A stretch of DNA of 64,000 bases from Sipunculus nudus (GCA_026874595.1 CM049315.1:39510164-39574163); one strand, 5' to 3'; positions 44,831 to 58,275 are shown, counted from the first letter of the stretch. The notes: generated by a model from the sequence alone, not told the origin. Translations and numbers: made by a program.

Positions 44831-46409
44831 GTGCATGGACTTATTGTCAACATGTCAGTCGGCTAAGCGTCATGACCCATGGGTCACTTGTGTTACAGAT
44901 GTAACAGTTTATCTGAAGGCATTTGTCTTTATATGTATTTATGTAATGATGTTTGGTGAAGCAAATCAATCCTTGAAGACTATGAGTGAGATTTTGCCAA
45001 TAATGATTTGGTCGGTTTCGTTTATGCTTTTTGGTGTTTGAAACATCGCAAAAGTCATGCTCCGGCAGCCGCAAGGAACATATGTACGCGAGTCATTCGG
45101 TTGGTTTAATTGCTCGTCCATTATTAATGAAATAAACGTCAGATAGGGTCACTGAAACAAGGTCTTTGAAAGCGTAGCAAGTGACTTGGTGGTATGAAGA
45201 TGGATAACAAACAAACGTTTACCGTTGATAACATATCCTCATGGCGGAAGTAAGGGGGCATATGAAAAGAGTAAATTTCCATATGCGAGCTCATGCCATA
45301 GTTATGTTTGTGAATAGCTTTTCAGAATGTTATCGCCAAAAGGGTGACATGCAGTAATGTCAGGCGCCATCCATCTTCACGATGGCCCACGGGCTTATCT
45401 TATTTAATTTTCATTGGAATATTTGATCTGATGTTTGGGGGGCGAGCTAGGAATTCTGATGGACGTGTTGGTGAGTGATCTTGTAACAGTCATTTCCATC
45501 ACATTTGTGCTAACTTAATTTTTCCATCAGAAAGCTTTGCTACTTCTGATATCGACTTACATTTCCTGATATTGTAGCAACCCAGGGCACTGTCCATCCG
45601 AGGTGTGTGGTCGGATTTTGGGACAATACAACGGGTATGTGATCTCAGATACGATATTTACAGAAGACTTTGCCGGGCTGCCACAATGACCTGTTTCTGA
45701 GATTCAGGTTAAGGTAATTCCCGGATGACAAGCAATATGGAGTTGTCTGCTCAGATAAGCCCCCGTGGTCATAAAACACACATAACTCTGTTCCGTTCCG
45801 TGCTCGCTGGCTTTATAGTCTATAAAAACAGGTTTTGGGGATTTTCTCAATCATGTCGCCGGGGTCTTATTTCGACCGGGCGAGGAGGTGGTCCAGACTG
45901 TATAGTGGTTATTATGACGTCATAATCGTTACTATAGTATTATATCGAACATGAGGGATTAAGTTTGGATTATTCTACAGCTGTCAGTGGAGCTGAAACA
46001 ACAGGGGACCATCGCTCGTCTTTGATGCTGATATTGGTCTCAATAAACCGACACTGGGCGCACAGTAAAACTTTTATATATTACTAATGGGGAGCTAATT
46101 GACAACAATCGAAGGAGCGAAAAAATATACTCAAAGGAGACTGGGCCCTTTTTAAATAGCACTTCACAAGCTGGTTAACACGTCTGATCATTATTACTGA
46201 CAGGGATTTTACATGATTTTTCAAGCCTGTCCCGTAGGATAGGGAGGCGTATAGGGATTAATGAGTTCATTTCTGTATTCATATTTGGGTAAACATTTTT
46301 TTTTGTCGCCCCCCCCCCCCCCAAGTCCAAAACTGTCGATTCCAAATGTTTGTTATTTTTTTTCCTATTTTCCTTTTTCTGATCTCCAATATGGCTTTTA
46401 TTTCTTAAA
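44831..46409. other. Intergenic, no supported gene
   Basis: No coding signature. A C run lies at about 46308-46322. Confidence 0.5.
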
Positions 46410-46505
46410 AGCTGAATTTAGGCACAATATTGTCCTAGGTCATAGATTTGGCCTGATTTTTATTTTTGACCTAACCTTATTTTGAAGGTCGTACTATCCA
46501 TAGAT
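46410..46505 (+). repeat. Dispersed repeat fragment (pair with 15290-15385)
   Basis: CACAATATTGTCCTAGGTCA, TTTTTGACCTAACC, AAGGTCG and CCATAGATTGAATTCTC blocks align with 15290-15385 in the same order and orientation. Confidence 0.45.
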
Positions 46506-46940
46506 TGAATTCTCTCTGGGCGATTGCATACATCTGGTAGATTTTTATTGTTTTACATTTTCTGAAATAGTTGCTTTTAGGGTGCCACAGTCTAAGTTTT
46601 GTTACTTTCGAGCCATGTCAGCTCACCAGAAGACTGGTTTTATTTCCCGGATGTTTTGTACATGTATCTTACGTAAAATGAAATATGATTACGATCTGTT
46701 TGTTAACAACCTATTAACATATTCAATCAGTAGTCGATTCCATGGTGCCAAATTCCATAAAACCAGAGGACTCAAATAATAACCAAGATAGAAACGCTCC
46801 AAAATATCAAGCAGTGGCTTATGTATATACCAAGATGTCAAGCGGCTGTAACAAGGATAATAAATTATGATCAAAACCTTTCACAACATTAGTCTAAATT
46901 TCTCCCAACTGATGCAAATCCAGTGAGGAATGGATAAGAA

Positions 46941-47260
46941 AACTAGACATTTTGTTTCTGATGAATGCAAGCATCCACCTTTCACTTATTTGGCCCATGT
47001 TCCTAGGTTCATTCGTTCATAAGTGACTGCACATTTGTGAATATTCCTAGATGAAGTTCCTGGATGCGGATCAACTGCTGGGTCCACACCAAAATCTAAC
47101 CGATTCGTTATTGGCCCATTCGTGCCCTAAAATTTTCATGAGATGCCGTGATTCATGACTGCGTAATTTATGTTGTACACAACACTCAAACATCCAGACA
47201 CATATACACACACACACACACACAAACATGGACGGGAATGGACGAATACCCTCCTGGCGG
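46941..47260. mobile_element. Dispersed repeat with inverted ends, copy 2
   Basis: AACTAGACATTTTGTTTCTG at the left is followed by GCAAGCATCCACC, TTTGGCCCATGTTCCTAGG, CACATTTGTGAATATTCCT, CCTGGATGCGGATCAA and CACACCAAAATCTAACC blocks, collinear with 7812-8230. The ACAC-rich tail is expanded into a (CA)n tract at about 47208-47223. The right inverted end is missing. Confidence 0.6.
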
Positions 47261-48000
47261 AGTCAACAACTAACTAATCACATCGCAATGCATGCAGGGT
47301 CATTGGAAAAGCGACGTAGTCTATAGTACGAGAACGGAACCAGCCCTGTGCCTCCCCCTAATCATTTAAAACAATGCGACCTTAAGTACGGGTCTTAACG
47401 GATTTGGTCCTTTATATCGGATTTAATCCATCTGGGTAAAACAATTTATTTCTGTAGTAATTAAAAATACATTAATCACACTCATGACCAATACTAGTTA
47501 CAGAGATATAATTAACATGTCCCAAAAGGACGGAAAAGTTTGCCCGGAGTTCTTTAAATATTTGAAAATTATAGAAATAAAATAATTGATGAATTCTTTA
47601 TGCGAGCTTCCCTCCGAGATCTGTTATTAAATCGCACAAGACGTTATTTAATTAGGATCGGATTTTCGTGTGATTGATTTGATAATGACAAATGAATAAA
47701 TAGGAATGTTATGAGTGGGGGACAAGGTCAGCTTCATTCCCAGGTGATTAAATTCACTGTAATCGTTCCTGAGCATGTGGAATAAAATACCGATATAATT
47801 TGAGTTTAAGTATTTCTATTCAATAAAGATCAATCTGGGGCAGGAATGAAAATTAAACTTTTTTAATTGACAGGTTCTGGAGTTTTCATAGAATATGAGC
47901 ACGCCATATGTACGGCTGTTATAAGATATATAACATGCAATGTGCAGTACTGTTGTAAGGCTCAAACTGAAAGGAATTTGAAAGATTCGCAGATTAAGAA

Positions 48001-48037
<37 letters not shown>

Positions 48038-48745
48038 GACACAGCAAGTGACCCGGTGTTTCATTTTCACTTTTTTTTAAATATTGCCTGACCCAGATAA
48101 TGTCAGATTGACAAATCTGTTTCTGTTTGTGGAAGTTATTGCGTTTGACTGACGACCAGTTTAAATCTTAGGGTAGTGAGTTTAAGTATGGCTATGATAG
48201 GAGTCTGCCCTCACATGATTTTCGACCATGAGTATATGAATAAACTTGAAGGTATTGCTTAAAGTAACTGGGCTGGCTTCAGCCTCATAGGAGCTGTGGA
48301 TTCCGGACTGGACTTGTGGACAGCGCGGTAAGTACAGGTGATACGTGTTTTTTTCCATTTGATTAATTACTGTCGTGAGGTAGGGCCTTGGGTTTATCCC
48401 GATGAGGGCCAGGTCCATTCACTGCTGTTACTGGTCTTTGTTCTAGCACGCAAACAGGCGTGGATGAGGATCTTATAGAAGGGGGGGGGGGGGTCTCAAC
48501 ACCCTGACACAGGTGAACGGAAATACCTTTAAGGGTTCTTTAGAATGGAACCAGAGGAGAACCCTTAGAGGTTCCAGGTAAAACCCTCTAGTCAGGGTAC
48601 TTCATGTTAAACTTATAATGGTTGATTCTAATTAAGCCCCCTGTATACTCTTTATATCTGCCTATGTCAGAGCTAGAGATAATGAACGGTTACATACTTT
48701 CCTCCGGGTGTGCATTCATACACTTCCTGTTTGGCAAAACTTGAA

Positions 48746-48749
<4 letters not shown>

Positions 48750-48795
<46 letters not shown>
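48750..48795. repeat. (TA)n microsatellite
   Basis: A pure TA tract of 45 bases. Confidence 0.95.
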
Positions 48796-48797
<2 letters not shown>

Positions 48798-50680
48798 CAG
48801 TAGTCCTTGACTACTGTTCTAGATATAAACTATTTATAGTTCAGCTGCTGCATGGTTGAACCATGGATTCCAGTGTTATAACCAATCGTGGAAAAAAATG
48901 TTCATTTTGTTGAATATGTTGTGTCTACACAAAAGAAACCAAAACTCTAACACTTTGTTTTCTATATTTTTATTTTTTTTCGTAGTTAATCGCTTTCATA
49001 AAACCTATATCACTTTATGTCTATTTCATGGAATCTTCCTTGAGATGTGCCTGTTGACGCCATCTGTCAACTTTGTCTCCTGGGACAGCAAGTGGTACGT
49101 CACTGGACCCTCCCGGGGAGACCTTCTTTGCATGTCACACAATTTGTCATCTCCCGCTCATTGTGACGTTTTCCATACTTGTCCCTGAAACAGGCTGGGG
49201 CAGGTACGATATGCTCAACATTCACGCTGGATACTTGCTGCACTCAGACTGGAATCCAAAATTCTCAGGAATAAAATGGTTTATTAGTATTGTGAGATCA
49301 ACTCTTACATTTATGAAAGATAGCCTTCTTAGACTGTAGCCCTCTTGGACTAAAATATCAAAGTAACGACAGTTACACACACAGAGCAGTTGCCTTGCAC
49401 CTTAACCACTTGAATAGAGAACTTCAGGGCTTATATTAAGCAACACGACTTGAGTAATAAATCATTTTGTTCAATGGTAAAAATCAGCCTATTTTTGTAT
49501 TTTCAATTATGTGATTTTCAAAACATATAATTATTGAGTTTATTCAATACAGCTTATAAGACATTCTTTTTTTATTTAAAAGTGCTTGGAAAGATAAAAG
49601 TATTGCATTATTATAACTGCCTGTTAAATCCCCAATATCAATTACACCCTTGGGTGAATTCTTAACCAGCGTCACACAATTCCTTGTTTCCATGGTAACG
49701 AGCATTGTTCCATCTTCTTATCAAACCAAGCCACAATGTAAATAAATCCAAAACAATCAAATCACAATTTTTTTAAGGATAATGCAACGACGTGCCCAAG
49801 AGATCTTTCAAACTTTTATTTGCGCAATATAAATCTGCAGTTCAAAGTATCTGGGGGAAAGTATAATCCTTCAAAATGAGCTGGCTGCTTGGCAGAAAAA
49901 TAATTTGGAGGTAAACAAATCTTGAAAACAGATAAAGGATTCTCTCTGATCAGAGAAAAAAAGATAGCTATTTGTCAAAAGCAGCTTAGGGTTATCTTTA
50001 CCGTGGAGACAGCGTGAATGATTGATTATTCGAAGCTTAAAATCCGGGAAACATTCAAAGGGAAACAACACTGGGGTTTCGCCACAGATAAACCTTCATG
50101 AGCCGCTCTCATTTTAGTGTAAGACACGGGGAGTAACTCACGCTAACGGGTATAAGTTCTGTTTGCCCTGACAGGTGTATGTTCTTTTGTCCTGTCTGCA
50201 ATACGCGTAACAGTGTCACCTTCCTCGAATGCAATACATCTAATAATTATCAGTTCGTTGAAAATGGAACAATTGAAATGGTTTTGTCTTGTTACCTCAA
50301 TGTTTGATCAAAATGGCACTTATCCTTTGTTCCGATGATAATACGATAACTTTGAAGGACTAATAAGAGCAAAACTACTTTACTTTTATCTGAACTATAA
50401 TGTTTCAAGCTGTTTCATTTTACCTAGAATTAATTTAGACCGGATAACAACGTATAATACCTAGAGCAATAAGTAGCCGTCCTTATGTTTTAGTTCAAGA
50501 AGATCAACTGACGCAATCTGTTAGGGAATTTCCCCAATCAACGGATCAAATTAAGAAAATGGAAAGGGGTCTCTCGCTCGCTTGTATTTCTTTACACTAT
50601 ATCGTCAATGCTTAACTTTGATGTAATGGTTCAGTGACACGTATGTGTGAAAATATTTGATATTATCTCTTTTTTTTAAA

Positions 50681-50750
<70 letters not shown>

Positions 50751-50751
50751 T
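50681..50751. repeat. (TA)n microsatellite
   Basis: A TA tract with two GTA interruptions. The pseudo-frame beginning MYIYIYIY comes from it. Confidence 0.95.
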
Positions 50752-51597
50752 ATTTTTACGTTTCGCTCTTTAACAACTGCCGAATTAGTCTTATATCTTC
50801 AATAAAATATAATAAAAATTGTTTACTATTAAAACACACATGGCTTATTATTCTCATGATTTGTAGAACAATGCACGAATTTTATCAAGTGAATGTGATC
50901 AAAATTAAAGACAGCTTGTAGAATTGGTTCGCGCGTAGCCTCTGTCCCCTAAAATATATTGAAACGACTCTAGACATTTATGCGTTAATATATGTTTATA
51001 CAACGAGTATAGTTTTTTGACATAAGTATATATTTTTATGGTATTGGGGAACAAGTAAAATTTTATCCGAATTATTTAAAGCCATCAACTAATGGAAACT
51101 TTTTAATCATCGTTAAATTTGAACCATCTTAATCAAAATAAAAATTTAAAAAATCATGTTATTAGTGAAAATTTAAAGGTCGGCCGCTTAATTGACCCAT
51201 CTATGGACTTTATGTCACCTTTATCAATTATTCATTCAATGAATAATCATGAGCAGAGCAATTGCGTGTAACCAATCAAGTTACCGTTGGCAAAGTAAAC
51301 GGTCAATCATCCCATGAGCGCAAAAGTTGCATAATTTAGACGACTCTCCTAAACAAAACAAGTGTAGTCTGCACCACTCTCCGTGCCGGCATGTTTTCCA
51401 GGATATTTTATTTTATACAAAAGAGACAGTATACAAAGTTCTGGGTCAAAGGTTGCAGGAGTCATTCCGCGGGCTACCTACTGAAGGCTTACCTAGAATG
51501 CAATTCGTATGAGACAAATAACATAATATATGGCAAAACATTTCACAATGACTGCGATATATTCAGCACTGGAGAACAGAGATATGGCAATTCCAGC

Positions 51598-51650
51598 TGA
51601 TGACGTCAGTCAATGCGACGTCATACTTCATCGACCTTTCTGACGTCACT
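51598..51650. promoter_or_regulatory. Cluster of three CRE palindromes
   Basis: TGACGTCA occurs at 51601-51608 and 51641-51648, and CGACGTCA at 51616-51623, all within 50 bases. The expected spacing of an 8-mer in AT-rich DNA makes three in a row unlikely by chance, so this is a candidate CREB/ATF-responsive element, although no gene is visible nearby. Confidence 0.4.
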
Positions 51651-51711
51651 ATTGTCTTGTAGAGAGCTCTCAAAAGCAAGGGCAGGGAAGGCCTTCTATG
51701 TGGAGTCTATT

Positions 51712-51731
51712 GGGGGGGGGGGGGGGGGGGG
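51712..51731 (+). repeat. Homopolymer G run (19-20)
   Basis: An uninterrupted G run preceded by TCTATT. Confidence 0.85.
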
Positions 51732-52419
51732 CTCATTACCATAACTAGGTTAAAAGGGCGGGGCATAAGGGCTCTGGTGGTGAGGTCAATGGCAGGTTAT
51801 TCAAACACAAATACATGTAATAAATATTTTTGATTAAAATTATATTTTACAAAAATATGGAAACTATCAAACGGTCAAGACTCACTGATTTTTTTTTACA
51901 AAGTTTTAACAATTTTATCAATTGAAACTTTTCTGGGTGAACCAAGAATCAGGCATAAACTTAAACTGTTTAAAACAATACTGGATAATGGCATGCACCT
52001 AATCATCTTTAATCGGAAAACATTTGTCCTTGTACAAACCATTTTATAATTAAATTCATGTTTTTACTGAGTGCAAATATCAAACACTTCCGGATGCCCA
52101 AAACGCTCATCCGTTATTCATGATTTTCATGTTCGAAATACTTGCTCACATTTGTAAACAAAAAAGGCGCCGAGGCATTGAATAGATCAACAGTAATAAC
52201 TCACATATAGTTCTCTTATCAGCATAATTGTATATTTTTCAGGTTTTCCTATACCTGGACTGCGGCCATCTTGGTAATATATCATTCCATTGACGTGAGG
52301 CACCGTGCCATAATTGTGTTATTGAGCAGTTTTAGTGTTATTAAGTCAGACTTAGTGGGGCCGTTTTATCGACCAATTCCTAATTTTCTTTTAGAAAAAA
52401 CATGAATAGTAACGTTTCA

Positions 52420-52490
52420 TCCTTGTGCTTTTGAAAAACTAACAAAATTATCATCCTTGTGATTTTTTAAAAACTAACAAAATTAACTAC
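52420..52490. repeat. 34-35-bp tandem duplication
   Basis: TCATCCTTGTG followed by an A/T-rich spacer and AAAAACTAACAAAATTA occurs twice in direct succession. Confidence 0.75.
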
Positions 52491-54968
52491 AATGAAGTAA
52501 ATTCCTCAGAAATTTGTAGATTTGGATGATTTATAAATCATATTTCGAGTCCCAAAAATATATAAAATGAATATTATTAAATTAGTCGAAGAATGGTGCT
52601 CGCAAAATAATATTTTTGAATTCCAGGGATATCTTGTTATCTCGTCAGATAAGTGGTTTATGCAATTCCTGAAACGGACGCAAATAAATGTATCATCTCT
52701 TGTTTAAATCCTTTCATTTAAAATCTATCAAAACATCAAGTTAAAGTAGACCCGGTATGAAGTTAATATATTTAAACATTGTAACTTAATATCCCCATTT
52801 TTTATGGTTTACCTATCTGCGATGCCTCTATCATCCATAAATATCATTTAAATGATAAAATTTCAAAGGCAAAGACGTGTGGTAGAATGCAAACAAAAAG
52901 ATACATGCGGATACCATGTTTAACTTTAATATGAACCCGCTAAAAAGTAGCTCACACTCATTATTGTCCAAGAATGACAATTTCACTTTTAAGTTGTCGC
53001 TACAATAAATTTTTCATCAAAGAGACAGCTCATCATTGCATTTATCTTTAAAATGAAACATTGCTATAGGTTTAATGAACTGGACTCTGTTATGAAATTG
53101 AAAACAGTGTTTTATTGATTAAAGCAATAAAGTTTACGCAGGACATATCATCGAATGATCTGTTTCAATATTATAGCGATCTTTGTCACCTTCGTCACAT
53201 CAAAGTGGCTTCAATTTCACATATACAACCCTAAGCGCTGATTCATTTGTTCCCGCCAATATTGAGCTCTGTCGTCTGCTGTTACAAGGTGTTTCTGGGT
53301 ATCGCCTTCCGGGCAGCGCACATATTAGGGTCATTAGGCCTTCTGCCAAGTAATTTACTACAGAACTTCTGCCTTTAATCATGGCCTTAGTCCCTGAAGT
53401 CTGTGCAGTGCACCGGTGTTAATCTTAATGATGGTAGATTAAATATGAGATCGAAACTAACGATAAAAGAAGTACACTCATTTCTTCATCCCGGGCTATA
53501 TTTCATAAGAGTTTTAACAATGGATTCAAAGGTTAAATTCCTAATCTCCTACCTATTTCAAAGGGATAAGTATATGGGATCATTTTCATCTAAACCAGTT
53601 AATTATGTTTTTACATATGATCAATTATCCTTAATGCACATAGCATAATTCAAGTACTTTGATCGTATACTGTCTTCTCAGGCATGGAAATAAATTTATT
53701 TCTAAATAAAATTTCAGATGGAACGTTTATATTAAACCCTCTGAACACACCAATTACAAGTGTGACATGTTTCATCTGTTAATTTTTGCAGACGTCAGAT
53801 TAAAGCTAAATGGCGTTAGTGATGCTAATAAATGGTCTCAAACTTGGTTTAGGCCGTCATTATCCTTCAGCGCTTATTACTTTCTTTCAATTACTGGAAA
53901 GATGTAACTCAAATTCTAGATTGAACGGAGATATGAACTTAAAATACTATTTACCTTGCTTGTATATTTCTTCAAAGGGATATTGAAGTTAGACTTTTAA
54001 TGCGAATTATGTTAGGGCCAGCTATTCACCTAAACTATTATTTGTGGAAATTATGGGATTTATAGCTGACTCTGGGTAACGTTAATTAGCTGCTGGTAAT
54101 TCCTGCTGAGAAAAAAAAGTTTTATGCCCTGTGAGGGGGTGTATAAATTTGTTTAATAACAAGTCAAGAGTAAATATGGCACAAGTGCCCACGTTGAAAA
54201 ACAGAAAACCAGGCGGCCAGAGGTAGGTGATTTTTTAGTTATCGCCTAATACACATGGAATAAAGGAACAAGCCCCTTTAAGTTCTACTACCTTTCTTGG
54301 GATATAGTTTATATTCACAACATGTAAACAGAGTGATGTAAAAGATGCCTTAGATCTGAAACAAAATTGTCCAATGGCTTATCTTCTCTTAACTTTTCTT
54401 TTGCCGATTTCCGCATCCTGCTGTAATTCTTCATTTTTCATACATGCTAATGATTTCATAACAAGTGATGTAAAAAAGCCGTAAATGGCGTTTACATTTT
54501 AAAGAAATAATTATTATCTCTTTTAATTTAGCAGTCACGGTTGGAAATAAAGGGATTAAAGGGACTAAATGCTATTTTACCAGAACTTTTAGTCATGACG
54601 ATAAAGGGGACGATATTAATTCTAAAGTAATCAGCATCATGATGATTAAAATGTTTAATAAAATAAAATTATCTATACAGATTATAATTTAATCATAATT
54701 TTAGTATATAAAGTGAAAAAAGAGGAACGCAATACATGTAGTTCGTGATGATTAGTCAGAGAAATGAACAGCAGCTAATTACTCAAATCCAAAAACAAAT
54801 GATCTGATATTCCATTATTTTGCAGTAATTATACTTTTCGAGAGCCAGAAGAAATCGTTGAATCAGCAAACCTTTTGTATTATCGGTATAATCTGACGTT
54901 AAATTACAGACGTGTAGGCAGCAAGACAAATTAAAGTACGGCAAGAGAGTTAACTGTTTTATGAAATG

Positions 54969-55006
<38 letters not shown>

Positions 55007-55040
55007 GTACCAATCGGCTTTTGGGTATATGGCTTTTACA
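54969..55040 (+). repeat. (AT)n followed by a dispersed GGCTTTTGGGTA motif, copy 1
   Basis: A pure AT tract (54969-55004) is followed after 10 bases by CGGCTTTTGGGTATATGGCT (55015-55034). A close relative of this block follows the TA tract at 56467-56495, so microsatellite and flank probably belong to one dispersed element. Confidence 0.5.
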
Positions 55041-56459
55041 AGGCCTTGTATTTTGGTTCGGCGCTTACCTGCTGTTGGAGCTACCTGGTAAGAATTGTTA
55101 TATATATATATACATATATATAACAGCAAAGAAAAAGGCAGACGTAACATTTTTACCTTTGTGAAAACAGTAATTATCGGGACATTAAGAAATACTATCT
55201 GTTGGTTTATTCTTTGAGATGTCTTCGATGTAGAAGTAAAATACGCTATGTATGAGAGGTACGCTTCTCCTGAACATATAGATAAGGAGGTTGAAGCTTA
55301 TTAGATCACAATTGACTCGGATTGAGATCAGAGGAACAATTTCCACGACGGGTTTGATTAACCTCATTGCCTTATCTCGGGCCCCACACTCAGTACACGC
55401 AGGAACGGAACGTCCATCTCTTTGATTTTCTATTCTTTAATTAAACCCGGCATTGATTTAAGGGACTCTGCCTGAATTTAATGCTCATCACTGACTGACT
55501 GCGAAAACGAGGTTGCCATTACCAATCAAATGGTCCCCCATGGACGCAGGGTTTTACTTCGTCATACCCTGGCCTGTACAGGAATTTGACTGTTGCAGAA
55601 CAGTATTGTATTGATTCATTGTACGTTATTTAAGTACTGATGCGAATTTTACCTTATTTTGAAGAATAAGGCGGGGAATTTCATACCCTTAGAATTCGTT
55701 TATAAATTTTTGACAAAGCAGAAATTAGCAACTTAAAAAGGATATATTTGCCAAAAAATTTATTCCGCGAAAAACAGGAGCGGAGAATCCTTAAAACTAT
55801 TATTTTTTATGGCCTTACCATGGATATTTTATTATTAATACAGATCATTTGTTTTCACAAGCAGATGTCTGGTGTAGTTCGGTCATTAATTTTACTAGAT
55901 GCGATTTATCATCTGCAAGGGCCCAAATAAAAGTATGACAATTGTCATTATATTGGCGACGATACTAGGCAAATGTGAACCGAAGTCTTGGCTGAATTGA
56001 TATAAATTATGAGATAACACGAATCAGATTTATTCGTGTGACTTGAGAGTGGCCAGTCCATGATTGATGGCACTGTTATTGATATCAATCACAGAGGTGT
56101 CTTTAACCGATGTAGCATTACAGCTTGACACAAGTTACGGGTTTCTGGTCATTTATCTGTGGTGACGGCTATTTATCATTATATCCCCCCCCCCCCGAGT
56201 TCCGATTTTACATCCCACAAAATACGGGTTTATTTCTTTCATTACGACTGGTTCTTTTAATTAATTGTTGACACTTTACAACAGGTTTTAGAACTCAAGT
56301 GTTGAATAACCGTGTGAGTAATTATGTGATTCAGCGAAATATTGCCCTCACTGAAAGACTTACGTTTTAGTTATAACGGCTCTAGCCATTTTTGTTTTCA
56401 TTCGGAAACAACTTCTTCATATTATGAATTTTCTACTATTCCTTACATTTACACTGATA

Positions 56460-56466
<7 letters not shown>

Positions 56467-56498
<32 letters not shown>

Positions 56499-56548
56499 CT
56501 TATTTATTTATTTATGCCAGGCGCCTTTTGGGTAATTGGCTTTTACCA
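56467..56548 (+). repeat. (AT)n followed by a dispersed GGCTTTTGGGTA motif, copy 2
   Basis: A TA tract (56467-56495) is followed after about 25 bases by GCGCCTTTTGGGTAATTGGC (56521-56540) and TTTTAC, matching 55015-55039. Confidence 0.5.
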
Positions 56549-57540
56549 ACAATGACGTCATAAAGCGCTCACTCCCTTCACAGTTTATTTAGTTTTACGA
56601 GTCGAGCTGTGTTGAACAAGGATGAGTTAAAACCCTAAATGTGTTCTCTCCAAAAATTTATATCAATCGGAAAACACACATTCCATTACTCGCATTGAAT
56701 TTTATAAAAGCAAGGTATCGGTCGGCCTTTCCGCAGCCACACCTATAGCAACACTCCCAAAGCGGCACGTAATGCCGATAGGCTGAATTATCAGTTTACT
56801 GAGAAAGAAACACTTTTAATAAAGGTTGGGTCAGTGTTTCATTAAAAGATATATCGATCACACTTGATATGTAGTGATAGATAAAACAAGACAAGATGTA
56901 AAAATGATGTGAAATATGTAAAATTTTTCAAATTATCTTTTTATAATGAAAAGTTCTGCTCGATCGTTCCATATTCACTTGGCTTCCCGTATAAACTTTA
57001 CGATATAGCGCACATATTGCCTAATATCATAAATTGATATAACAGTTGATATGCTCTTTTAGATTATAGAAAATGGGGAACCTTTAACAGAGGTATTACC
57101 TTGTACATGACGAAGTCTTGTTGAGATTGTCAAGATGTGTCACGTTCTCTATCAGCTGCAAGTTATGATAATGAATTGGCTTTGAACTGCTTTAATCCCA
57201 ACCGACGCCGCCTTGGTGTACACTGGAGAAGAGAAGTTCTGAACACGAAGAAAATATTGAAAAAGCATCAATCATTTTTTATTGATTTTACCACTTGTAT
57301 CACATGATTACGGATCCGCAACTTGGAATTATTACCTGACAAATATGCGGCGGAACATAAACGAAAAAGTAAACTCCAGCTGTCATTATAGAACGGAACT
57401 ACATGCCGTATTCATCTTTTCAACACATGCAGATATCAACTGTCAGGAACATCATAACTGCATTAAATAAACTTTAACAATTAGTAAAAATATCTGAGGA
57501 GATCTCTTTAGCCCATAAGCCTCCTCCCTCTTTGGATACG

Positions 57541-58275
57541 CCCCTGCAGTGCAGCTCTGGTAAGAAATTGAGTAGACACCTTTTGCTTGCAAGATACTTT
57601 TGCTTGCAAGAAATCCCTGCACACATAGGTCACGTGACTATTCAGCGGGACGAAATTGATTGATTACACTGTTATTAAAATAGATTTGGTTTAACAGTGG
57701 AGAAAATTTGTGACCATGAGGTAAATCCAGATTTACCCTTTTCGGTTGCATGGTCGAATTCTTTACCATTGAATCACATGTTATTATAAATGTTAAGTAA
57801 AAGTGTTTGTTGTAAACATTAAATCTAGTTTACTTAATTTGGCGCTGGTGCTCTTCTGACGGCACTAATATGTGCCATAACGTATAACGTGGCCTGTTGG
57901 GATTATTGTTGTAGATCTGATTAGCAAAATGGTGTTGTGTGTCAGATAATTTTTGAAATTGCTTTTCCCACTTGAAAACATACCTGTCAATCGGAAATGA
58001 AGCATACGGGTAACAACGCCTCACATCTTGACTCCTTTGTTAAGTCAAAATTAATTTGCTGAAATGGGCAGTGTATTTCCGTTAGATAAAAGGTGTTTGT
58101 GAAACCTATAATGAAAACAGTTTCAAATGTTAAGAGCAAACTGCATGAGAGTATTATAATCCCTTAACACGACTAGAACCGGCATGACGGCAATGCAATA
58201 AATGGCGACTTTCCCTCAAGTACATATTTCATCTTTGCAGATTTAATAAATTTTAAACATGGTGTCTCAGTTACG
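57541..58275. repeat. Tandem segmental duplication, unit 1 (735 bp)
   Basis: It starts CCCCTGCAGTGCAGCTCTGG and ends CTCAGTTACG before the same start recurs at 58276. Similarity to unit 2 is high, about nineteen bases in twenty by eye, and extends evenly over coding-like and non-coding parts, so the duplication is recent. A minus-strand frame of about 65 codons lies at 57830-58024. Confidence 0.85.
57830..58024 (-). pseudogene. Exon-like frame in duplication unit 1
   Basis: The peptide has a charged and aromatic composition typical of a real globular exon (RRCYPYASFPIDRY, FKWEKQFQK, NNPNRPRYTLWHI). It matches the frame at 59307-59525 almost residue for residue. Upstream in the same frame a TAA interrupts at about 58041, which unit 2 lacks. 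The end reads AAATTAAGTAAAC, so a GT donor could lie at the stop. It could be an internal exon or the remnant of one. I do not recognise the family. Confidence 0.3.

Larger units (their letters stand above)
47261..51590. other. Intergenic with TA microsatellites
   Basis: No supported gene. TA tracts lie at 48005-48034, 48750-48795 and 50681-50751, and a G run at about 48481-48493. A 110-codon frame at 48856-49188 and an overlapping one to 49339 show no domain. Confidence 0.5.
51732..57540. other. Intergenic, AT-rich
   Basis: No supported gene. A 34-35-bp tandem duplication lies at about 52420-52490. TA tracts are at 54969-55004, about 55098-55120 and 56467-56495. A C run is at about 56186-56197. 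Frames near TA tracts are microsatellite translations. Confidence 0.5.

Noticed and set aside
48856-49339. Two overlapping frames of 110 and 88 codons
   Set aside because: Different frames of the same stretch with no recognisable domain, no clear exon borders and unremarkable composition.
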